Below are positions 7,554 to 11,699 of a DNA stretch of 11,699 bases, in pieces (the first letter of the stretch is position 1; each line of letters starts with the position of its first letter). Where the stretch lies: NCBI GenBank assembly GCA_021841985.1, contig JAKCCP010000329.1, positions 1-11,699 on the forward strand. Reading direction: 5' to 3'. The translations under genes were made by a program, and so were the position numbers. The stretch comes from Pseudomonadota bacterium. GTDB lineage: Bacteria; Pseudomonadota; Alphaproteobacteria; Acetobacterales; Acetobacteraceae. The notes under the pieces are model-generated. The model searched no databases and was not told the origin of the DNA. It saw only the letters and a list, made by a program, of their open reading frames with translations.

Positions 7554-8203
7554 CAGCGCGCCGCGCTCGTCTCGGCGCCAAGGGCCGTGCCACCGAGCCG
7601 GGCGGCGCGCGAGGCCACCCAGATCTGCTTGATCGCCCGGCTGCCCGACAGGAGCTTGTAGAGCTGGATTTGCCCGAGCGCGATCAGCGCCCCGGTGAGC
7701 AGGCTCGCCCCACCATAGGCCCAGAGATAGCCATAGAGCATCGAGCCGGCGAGCGGGGCGACGCCGAGATAGATATAGAAAATCCCATCCACCAGGAAAT
7801 GGCAGAGCCCGCCGATCAGCAGCCAGCGCCAGAAGTTCGTGCGGTATTCCGCCCAGAACAGCGTCGCGAACCAGATCAGCGGGCCACCGATGATATAGGC
7901 CTGCAGGGCGATGAAGCCGAACGGATCGCCGGTGATCAGCCGCATCGACGCCTGCACCAGCATGGCAACGACGAAGACCAGCCCGCTCTTGCGGATCGGA
8001 TAGCCAAGCGTGAGCAGAATATAGAGGATGGCAAGCAGGAACGCGGCGAAGAACAGGCCGATCGGCCCCATGCTCTGCGCCACGCTGTTGATCAGCGGCG
8101 AGCCGACCAACATATAGGCCCAGGCAACGACCCCCGTGATGACGCCGACGATCAGGTCAACGGCGCGGAAGGTCTTGATATCGTCGATCAAGTTTTTGAT
8201 CAT
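7319..8203 (-). CDS. ECF transporter S (substrate-binding) component, YkoE-like; C-terminus runs out of character
   Basis: The first ~200 residues form a hydrophobic membrane protein with about six spans. The GPIGLFFAAF, YPIRKSGLVF, ITGDPFGFIALQAYIIGG and LLIGGLCHFLVDGIFY segments recall YkoE, the S component of a hydroxymethylpyrimidine/thiamine importer. It binds the substrate and docks on EcfT and the ATPases encoded downstream. ATG 8203 has an AGGA site about ten bases upstream. The frame has no stop at the expected end: from about residue 216 (near 7555) to the TGA at 7319 it reads Arg/Ser-rich sequence that is simply the ATPase gene out of frame, an overlap of 235 bases. The genuine protein is probably ~215 residues. 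A frameshift, a sequence error or an S-ATPase fusion are alternatives. Substrate assignment is by resemblance only. Confidence 0.8.
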   Translation of the reverse strand: MIKNLIDDIKTFRAVDLIVGVITGVVAWAYMLVGSPLINSVAQSMGPIGLFFAAFLLAILYILLTLGYPIRKSGLVFVVAMLVQASMRLITGDPFGFIALQAYIIGGPLIWFATLFWAEYRTNFWRWLLIGGLCHFLVDGIFYIYLGVAPLAGSMLYGYLWAYGGASLLTGALIALGQIQLYKLLSGSRAIKQIWVASRAARLGGTALGAETSAARWCQRPRHWPHPFRPRRRRPSRGSGERPRARMASGSASARLISRSRKVRKQSSAILISRSALASVSCSSARAAAARARC

Positions 8204-8350
8204 TGATGATTTTCCTACAACGGCGCTGGTGCATGCATGGCGTACGGGCAACAAAGACACGCAAAACCGATGCCAGGTAAATTTCGCGGCAATTCGAGAG
8301 GTAGACGACGGACTTGCCTTGTATTTGATCGGGGGTGCGCGGCAATTGCA

Positions 8351-8431
8351 TCATAGCCGGGCAATCATATCGATCTTGATCAGCCCGCCACGGGCCAGCG
8401 CGGTGACGCCGATAGTGATGCGCCGCTGAAC
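8351..8431 (-). pseudogene. C-terminal remnant of a RidA/YjgF-family protein
   Basis: The last 26 codons before a TGA at 8351 read VVQRRITIGVTALARGGLIK followed by IDMIARL, which resembles the C-terminal strand of Rid-family deaminases (typically R-T-x-G-V-x-x-L-P-x-G-A-x-V-E-I-x-x-I-A). Upstream in this frame the sequence no longer resembles the family and runs into a GC-rich palindrome. No start codon with a ribosome site precedes it, so this looks like a decayed fragment. Rid enzymes hydrolyse reactive enamine/imine intermediates. The match is short. Confidence 0.42.
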
Positions 8432-8455
8432 GACATATCCCTTGAGGAAGGGGGT

Positions 8456-8474
8456 CTGGGGCCACGGGCCCCAG
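8456..8474. repeat. GC-rich palindrome, possible dispersed repeat
   Basis: CTGGGGCC and GGCCCCAG form a perfect 8-bp stem around ACG. A second short dyad (GGGC/GCCC) follows just downstream. It sits where the Rid-like remnant ends and looks like the kind of REP-type intergenic repeat common in high-GC alphaproteobacteria. Membership of a repeat family cannot be judged from one copy. Confidence 0.35.
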
Positions 8475-8677
8475 CGGGTTGCGGGCAGCGCCCACACCTT
8501 ACTTTTCCCTCCTCGGCGCGCATTTTGTGCTTGATCCGGGGCTGGCGAGCGTCTATTTCCGCCGTGGTGCGGCGCGCCAAACCATGCGTGCGCGTTTGTG
8601 CCCCGGCTTCGGCCGGTTTCTGCAACCATTTGTAGGGATCACATGAACCCGCGATCTAGCAGCCAGCCCACGGAGAG
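8475..8677. other. Intergenic sequence without a recognisable gene
   Basis: Between the palindrome at 8456 and the dyad at 8678 I see no convincing gene. Open frames on both strands give Arg/Pro/Ala-rich peptides without family character. A 44-codon ORF begins at 8643 with AGGG upstream but is interrupted in the middle by the dyad and resembles nothing known. No TPP-riboswitch core is visible on either strand. Confidence 0.5.
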
Positions 8678-8678
8678 C

Positions 8679-8705
8679 CATAGTCGGCGCTTAGCGCCTG
8701 CTATG
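8679..8705. repeat. Imperfect dyad / hairpin
   Basis: CATAG (8679-8683) and GGCGC (8686-8690) mirror GCGCC (8694-8698) and CTATG (8701-8705) around TTA, with one wobble and one mismatch between the blocks. It lies upstream of the small ORF/NRAMP pair and could be a leader structure or a DNA-binding site. No T-run follows it. Confidence 0.35.
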
Positions 8706-8800
8706 CCGTATCTGTCGGGTTGGTCCACCGCCCGGGATCCGCATGTGACCGTTCAGACTCCAGCGCGCCGTCGCTAGGGTCTCGCGGCCAGGCCTCCCGG

Positions 8801-8820
8801 GCTCGAGCAACCGCTTGAGC
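8801..8820 (+). promoter_or_regulatory. Hairpin just before the ribosome-binding site of the small ORF at 8835
   Basis: GCTCGAGC and GCTTGAGC pair over 8 bp (one G-T wobble) around AACC, ending eight bases or fewer before the AGGAGG ribosome-binding site. It could influence translation or mRNA stability of the 8835-10738 transcript. It does not resemble the yybP-ykoY manganese riboswitch. Confidence 0.35.
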
Positions 8821-8834
8821 AAGAGGAGGCGAGT

Positions 8835-9041
8835 ATGGCCGCCCTTTTTTCCTTTGACCGGCCCCGGACGGGACTTTCCGCCGCGGCCAATATCCTGACC
8901 TTCCGGCGCGACACAAACGCCGGCGTGAGCCGCCCTCCTCTCAGCCTGCACTGGCAGCAGGATGTGCAAGGCCGTCTCTATGCCCATTGGGAGGCCGCGA
9001 GCGCCGCCCAAACCGGCCCGCAGCCCGCGCGCGTTGCGTGA
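8835..9041 (+). CDS. Small hypothetical protein, 68 residues
   Basis: This short ORF has a strong AGGAGG ribosome-binding site five bases before its ATG, the best in the window. The product begins MAALFSFDRPR and contains LSLHWQQDVQGRLYAHWEA (residues 36-54). A pattern of this kind (L-x-L-x-W-x-x-D-x-x-x-G-R-L-x-x-x-W) is, from memory, seen in many short uncharacterised alphaproteobacterial proteins. It has no signal peptide or membrane span. It lies 56 bases ahead of the NRAMP-type transporter on the same strand and is probably co-transcribed with it. The function is unknown; an accessory or regulatory partner of the transporter is only a guess from position. Confidence 0.68.
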   Translation: MAALFSFDRPRTGLSAAANILTFRRDTNAGVSRPPLSLHWQQDVQGRLYAHWEAASAAQTGPQPARVA

Positions 9042-9097
9042 GGACCACAACCACCCGATCCCCAAGGCACTTCCAGGCAACCCAACGGACGGCAGAC

Positions 9098-10738
9098 ATG
9101 ACCCATATCGACAATATCGAAAACCTAACCCATGAGGCCGTGCTGGACTCCGCCCATCTCGGCGATATCGAGGGCGCGCTCGGCACCATCAAGCGCGACG
9201 ATACCGCGCGACGGCGGACCTGGGGCGCGCGGATCGCGATGCTGGCGGCAGTCATCGGCCCCGGCCTCATCGTCATGGTGGGAGACAATGATGCCGGGGC
9301 CTATGCCACCTATACCCAGGCCGGGCAGACCTACGGTTCTTCGCTGCTCTGGACGCTCATCCTGCTGATCCCGGTGCTCTATGTCTGCCAGGAAATGGTG
9401 GCGCGCCTTGGCGCGGTCACCGGGGTTGGCCATGCGCGGCTGATTTTCGAGCGCTTCGGTAAGTTCTGGGGAGCGTTCAGCGTTATCGACCTCTTTCTGC
9501 TCAACGCCCTCACCATCGTCACGGAATTCATCGGCATCAGCCTGGCGATGGACTATTTCGGCCTGTCGAAAGCACTCGGCGTGGTGGTGGCAGCCGGGTT
9601 GACCATGGCCGCTGTCAGCACCGGCAGCTTCCGGCGCTTCGAACGGTTCGCGGTTCTGCTGTGCCTGGGCAGCCTCGTGGTCGTGCCGATCTTCCTCGCC
9701 GCGCACCCGGCGGTAGGCGACATGGCCCGTGATCTTGTGATACCCCGGCTGCCGCAGGGTAAGCTTTCCGACATCATGCTGCTCATCATCGGTATTGTCG
9801 GCACCACCGTCGCGCCCTGGCAACTGTTCTTCCAGCAGAGCTACGTGGTGGACAAGCGCCTGCGCCCGCGCCACATCGCCTATGAGCGCGGTGATATGGC
9901 GATCGGCGTGGTGTTTACGCAGATCGGCGCGATCTCGATGCTGGCCTTCGCCGCGGCCGCCTTCGCGGGCCGGCCGGAGTTCGGCAACTTCACCGATGCC
10001 GGCGGCGTGGCCGCCGGGCTCGCCAAGTATGTCGGCCGGTGGGCGGGCGACCTGTTCGCCATCGGCCTGATCGACGCGGCCCTGCTCGGCGCCGCCGCGG
10101 TCGGGCTGTCCACCTCCTATGCGCTCGGCGATGTGCTGTCGCTGCGCCACTCGCTGCACCGCAAGCCGACCGACGCGCTCGGCTTCTATGCGATCTACAG
10201 CGTGCTGATCGCGCTGTCCGCCGTGCTCGTGCTGATCCCAGGTGCACCGCTTGGACTGATCACGGAAGCCGTGCAGGTGCTGGCTGGCGTGCTGCTGCCC
10301 AGTGCGACGGTGTTCCTGCTGCTGCTGTGCAATGACCGCGCGGTGCTGGGCCCCTGGGTGAATGGCCGCTGGCAGAACCTCGTCACCGGGGTGATCGTCG
10401 CGCTGCTCGTCGTGCTGTCGCTCGTGCTGACGGCCGCCGTGGTGTTTCCTGACCTGACGGGTACGCAGATCCTCGGGATCATGGCCGGCGGCGCCGGGCT
10501 CGGCGTGCTCGCCTTTGGCGCGACGCGATTCCTCGGCAAGGACGAGGAAGAAAATCCGGCGCTCGCGGCGCTGGCCCGGGCGGATCGCGACACCTGGCGC
10601 ATGCCGCCGCTCCCCGAACTGGCGCCACTCCGCATGTCGCTGGCGAAGAAGGTCTGGCTGTCGGCACTCCGCGCCTATCTCATCGTCGCCTGTCTCGCGG
10701 TGGTCGTGCAGGTGGTGCTCATGGCCCTGCATGGATGA
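9098..10738 (+). CDS. NRAMP-superfamily divalent metal transporter with non-canonical metal-site motifs
   Basis: This 546-residue membrane protein has a soluble N-terminal tail of about 40 residues, then about eleven hydrophobic spans with the NRAMP/LeuT-fold order: GPGLIVMVGDNDAGAYATYT (54-73) as TM1, EMVARLGAVTGVGHARL, LFLLNALTIVTEFIGISLAM, and GIVGTTVAPWQLFFQQS (232-248) as TM6. NRAMP proteins are proton-coupled importers of Mn2+/Fe2+. Here the TM1 DPGN motif is DNDAG and the TM6 MPH motif is APW, so the metal-coordinating methionine is Ala239. Loss of this Met is described for the NRAMP-related magnesium transporter branch, so a different ion preference is likely but unproven. ATG 9098 was preferred over an upstream in-frame start at 8987, whose extra 37 residues are low-complexity and overlap the small ORF. 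The ribosome site is weak (GGAC). Confidence 0.9.
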   Translation: MTHIDNIENLTHEAVLDSAHLGDIEGALGTIKRDDTARRRTWGARIAMLAAVIGPGLIVMVGDNDAGAYATYTQAGQTYGSSLLWTLILLIPVLYVCQEMVARLGAVTGVGHARLIFERFGKFWGAFSVIDLFLLNALTIVTEFIGISLAMDYFGLSKALGVVVAAGLTMAAVSTGSFRRFERFAVLLCLGSLVVVPIFLAAHPAVGDMARDLVIPRLPQGKLSDIMLLIIGIVGTTVAPWQLFFQQSYVVDKRLRPRHIAYERGDMAIGVVFTQIGAISMLAFAAAAFAGRPEFGNFTDAGGVAAGLAKYVGRWAGDLFAIGLIDAALLGAAAVGLSTSYALGDVLSLRHSLHRKPTDALGFYAIYSVLIALSAVLVLIPGAPLGLITEAVQVLAGVLLPSATVFLLLLCNDRAVLGPWVNGRWQNLVTGVIVALLVVLSLVLTAAVVFPDLTGTQILGIMAGGAGLGVLAFGATRFLGKDEEENPALAALARADRDTWRMPPLPELAPLRMSLAKKVWLSALRAYLIVACLAVVVQVVLMALHG

Positions 10739-10751
10739 GGGAGATTTGGCC

Positions 10752-10868
10752 ATGCGAAAACTCTCACTTCTCGCTCGCGTTCTCCGCTCGCTCCTGCCGG
10801 CCTTGCGCCGGCAGGAAGTCACGCCCCCCTTGCGCTCTGGTGTCGCGCCAGCACGCTCCTCCTGGTGA
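10752..10868 (+). CDS. Doubtful small ORF, 38 residues, after the NRAMP gene
   Basis: MRKLSLLARVLRSLLPALRR begins 13 bases after the NRAMP stop, with GGGAG eight bases upstream. The N-terminal half would be a basic amphipathic helix. The hairpin at 10792-10816 lies inside it, and the ORF ends within the first copy of the duplicated block described at 10835-10905. It may be a leader peptide or chance; I do not recognise it. Confidence 0.22.
   Translation: MRKLSLLARVLRSLLPALRRQEVTPPLRSGVAPARSSW
10792..10816. terminator. GC-rich stem-loop downstream of the NRAMP gene
   Basis: TCCTGCCGGC (10792-10801) pairs perfectly over 10 bp with GCCGGCAGGA (10807-10816) around CTTGC. It lies 54 bases past the NRAMP stop codon, where a terminator is expected, but it is not followed by a T-run, so termination would have to be Rho-dependent or inefficient. 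Confidence 0.4.
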
Positions 10869-10905
10869 ACAGGCGCGAAAGGACGACAGACCACGGGCTT
10901 TCCTT
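10835..10905 (+). repeat. First copy of a diverged duplicated coding-like block
   Basis: From GAACAGGCGCGA (10867) onward this stretch matches 11097 onward (GACCAC and TTTCCTT in register, with one 3-base gap). Translated in the same relative frame it reads LLLVNRRERTTDHGLSFLP, against LLILNRRDEKMSDHKVSFPP in the second copy. This copy has no start codon in frame other than a GTG at 10865 and looks degenerate. Confidence 0.45.
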
Positions 10906-10970
10906 TCTGCCGGCGGCTTGCCCGCGGAGGGCTGCCCGCCAGGTAGCTTGGCGCGATTAACGGCGGGCGC

Positions 10971-11000
10971 TTGACAAAGAAAGTTAGCCTCTGCTACATA
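10971..11000 (+). promoter_or_regulatory. Sigma70-type promoter with overlapping operator-like repeats
   Basis: TTGACA (10971-10976) is followed after 18 bases by TACATA (10995-11000). The -10 region lies in TACATAATGTA, nearly palindromic, and GCTACA is repeated directly at 10993 and 11012 ahead of AAGTAG. Such an arrangement over and just after the -10 box is where a repressor would bind. It is the clearest promoter in the window and faces the 38-residue ORF at 11041. Confidence 0.55.
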
Positions 11001-11040
11001 ATGTATCACTTGCTACAAGTAGAATAGAGGCGAGAAGACC

Positions 11041-11157
11041 ATGATCGCAATGAATCATATCGCCCTTTGCTACCCCGCGCGCGTGCTGCTCATCTTGAAC
11101 AGGCGCGACGAGAAGATGTCGGACCACAAGGTTTCCTTCCCGCCCAGTCCGCGCTGA
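11041..11157 (+). CDS. Small ORF, 38 residues, candidate leader peptide
   Basis: MIAMNHIALCYPARVLLILN is followed by RRDEKMSDHKVSFPPSPR and a TGA that lies at the very base of a 22-bp stem-loop. A good promoter stands ~40 bases upstream, and GAGG lies about ten bases before the ATG. A related, degenerate copy of its C-terminal part is found ~230 bases upstream with codon-level (3-base) gap and conservative changes, which favours real translation. No family is recognised. A promoter, short ORF and strong hairpin in succession resemble an attenuator leader or a small-mRNA gene. Confidence 0.4.
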   Translation: MIAMNHIALCYPARVLLILNRRDEKMSDHKVSFPPSPR

Positions 11158-11206
11158 CCTCCCGTTCGGCGCGCGGCCTTCGCTGCCGCGCGCCGAACGG
11201 GGGGTC
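11156..11206 (+). terminator. 22-bp stem-loop at the stop codon of the 38-residue ORF
   Basis: Positions 11156-11177 pair with 11185-11206 over 22 bp with a single T-G wobble and a 7-base loop (CTTCGCT). This is the strongest structure in the window. Only TCAAATTT follows, not a clean T-run. The G-run of the 3' arm could also pair with the C-run at 11213-11217, giving an alternative fold. It could act as an attenuator, a 3' stabiliser or a repetitive palindrome. Confidence 0.5.
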
Positions 11207-11264
11207 AAATTTCCCCCGCTCAATCGACAAAAACCTCCCGGTTTCAGCCTCGTCTGAAGCTGCC

Positions 11265-11285
11265 TCAGAACACGACCTGAGGACC
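11265..11285 (+). promoter_or_regulatory. Hairpin covering the ribosome-binding site of the 11294 ORF
   Basis: CCTCAG and CTGAGG pair over 6 bp around an 8-base loop. The 3' arm contains the GAGG that would serve as ribosome-binding site for the ATG at 11294, so the site may be masked when folded. Confidence 0.3.
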
Positions 11286-11293
11286 GCCTGGTC

Positions 11294-11476
11294 ATGCCGT
11301 ACTCGTTTCGCCATCAACCGCGGCGCACGCGGGTTCTGTTGCGTGCGCTCTTGCTAACTTTGTTATCGCTGACGGCCATCGCCGAGGCATCGGCGCAGAC
11401 GGCGAGCTTGGCCACCGCCTGGCCCGCAATCAGATTGCAACAAGACCCCGCGCCAGGCCTGGGTTCGCGGTCATGA
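11294..11476 (+). CDS. Short ORF with signal peptide (60 residues), possibly a truncated gene
   Basis: The product starts MPYSFRHQPRRTRVLLRALL and continues LTLLSLTAIAEASAQTAS: a basic n-region, a hydrophobic core and an A-S-A cleavage site before QTAS, which is a textbook Sec signal peptide. Only about 26 residues follow the cleavage site, with no domain. GAGGA lies about ten bases before the ATG. The stop at 11474 falls 65 bases before the transposase-like frame ends, so the ORF may be the 5' stump of a secreted-protein gene cut by an insertion sequence. A genuine short secreted peptide is the alternative. Confidence 0.45.
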   Translation: MPYSFRHQPRRTRVLLRALLLTLLSLTAIAEASAQTASLATAWPAIRLQQDPAPGLGSRS

Positions 11477-11540
11477 GGCGCACGTGAGCAAACATCGGCT
11501 ATTTATCGATGAAGTTGGGAGGTAGATTCCGGGCGTGTGC

Positions 11541-11699
11541 CTAAGTGGCGGCCTGGGTTTCGGGGGGGTCCACAACGGAAAGCAATCGCTTTGGTGTTGA
11601 TATACCGAGTTTTTTCAGGATTTCACTGACGTCGGGGCCGATTTTTGTTCGCTGAACAATACCCCGGCCCTCGGCTTGATAGCGGACGGCTTTCAGGGC
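11541..11699 (-). CDS. C-terminal end of a probable IS transposase, cut by window edge
   Basis: The minus-strand frame is open from the right edge to a TAG at 11541 and gives 52 residues: ALKAVRYQAEGRGIVQRTKI, then GPDVSEILKKLGISTPKRLL and a short tail. The pattern of a final strand, Q-R-T, and I-L-K-x-L-G-I-x-x-P-x-R-L resembles the C-termini of IS4/IS1634-type DDE transposases. Composition is less GC-rich than its neighbours (several AAA, ATA and ACA codons), consistent with transfer. The catalytic DDE residues lie outside the window, so the family call is tentative. The element end should lie within 11477-11540. Confidence 0.5.
   Translation of the reverse strand, partial: ALKAVRYQAEGRGIVQRTKIGPDVSEILKKLGISTPKRLLSVVDPPETQAAT

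Noticed and set aside
8643..8777. A 44-residue plus-strand ORF with AGGG upstream
   Set aside because: Low-complexity Ser/Arg/Pro peptide, spanning the dyad at 8679-8705; no coding character beyond an open frame.
8641..8834. Possible manganese (yybP-ykoY) or magnesium riboswitch upstream of the metal transporter gene
   Set aside because: Hairpins are present, but I could not find the conserved loop sequences of either class; a covariance search would settle it.
8987..9097. N-terminal extension of the NRAMP protein from an ATG at 8987
   Set aside because: It overlaps the small ORF, which has a far better ribosome site, and adds an Arg/Thr-rich segment foreign to NRAMP N-termini.
9125..10894. 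A 589-residue minus-strand ORF antisense to the NRAMP gene
   Set aside because: Hydrophilic, repetitive composition (His, Arg, Gln, Glu) is the complement of membrane-protein codons; no ribosome site or family match.
10735..10974. A 79-residue ORF whose ATG overlaps the NRAMP stop (ATGA)
   Set aside because: Cys/Pro/Arg-rich sequence without family features; it crosses the 10792-10816 stem-loop and the degenerate repeat in another frame.
11090..11317. A 75-residue minus-strand ORF through the 22-bp hairpin
   Set aside because: Its residues come mostly from the palindrome itself; no start context and no recognised family.

Overview
The window is about 11.7 kb of high-GC bacterial DNA. Codon use, long antisense open frames and the protein families point to an alphaproteobacterium. 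Acetobacteraceae/Rhodospirillales is my best guess, but this is inference and no rRNA or other marker gene is present. It is an accessory-type chromosomal segment with seven well-supported full-length genes (one of them with an unusual C-terminal overlap), a small protein gene, one gene cut by each window edge, and two gene-poor stretches rich in hairpins and remnants.

Layout. (1) Positions 1-380, minus: N-terminus of a CheB-type methylesterase domain, probably from a CheB/CheR-type chemotaxis-like sensor protein, running off the left edge. (2) 381-765: regulatory spacer with an AT-rich dyad. (3) 766-1833, plus: a Dps/ferritin-like domain fused in one frame to a response-regulator receiver domain; the Dps half lacks one canonical ferroxidase glutamate. 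(4) 1857-3002, minus: a GT4 glycosyltransferase, convergent with the fusion gene. (5) 3052-3654, minus: WrbA-type flavoprotein NAD(P)H:quinone oxidoreductase. (6) 3782-3863: a long inverted repeat that looks like a two-way terminator. (7) 8203 down to 3891, minus: a tight four-gene operon of ECF-transporter S component (YkoE-like), double ATPase (YkoD-like), transmembrane T component (YkoC-like) and an acetamidase/formamidase-family hydrolase. Together these suggest uptake of a vitamin-like, perhaps thiamine-related, amide or formamide followed by intracellular hydrolysis. (8) 8204-8834: no intact gene is convincing; there is a C-terminal remnant of a Rid-family protein and several palindromes. 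(9) 8835-10738, plus: a 68-residue small protein followed by an NRAMP-superfamily transporter whose two metal-binding motifs differ from the classical DPGN and MPH. (10) 10739-11699: a hairpin-rich stretch with two diverged copies of a short coding-like block, a good sigma70-type promoter, a 38-residue ORF ending in a 22-bp stem-loop, a 60-residue ORF with a signal peptide, and the C-terminal end of a probable IS transposase at the right edge.

The most unusual points are the Dps-receiver fusion, the coupling of an ECF vitamin-type transporter to an amidase with a frame problem at the S/ATPase junction, the altered NRAMP metal site, and the leader-like array of small ORFs and strong hairpins next to the IS end. 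No rRNA, tRNA, CRISPR array or recognised riboswitch was seen.
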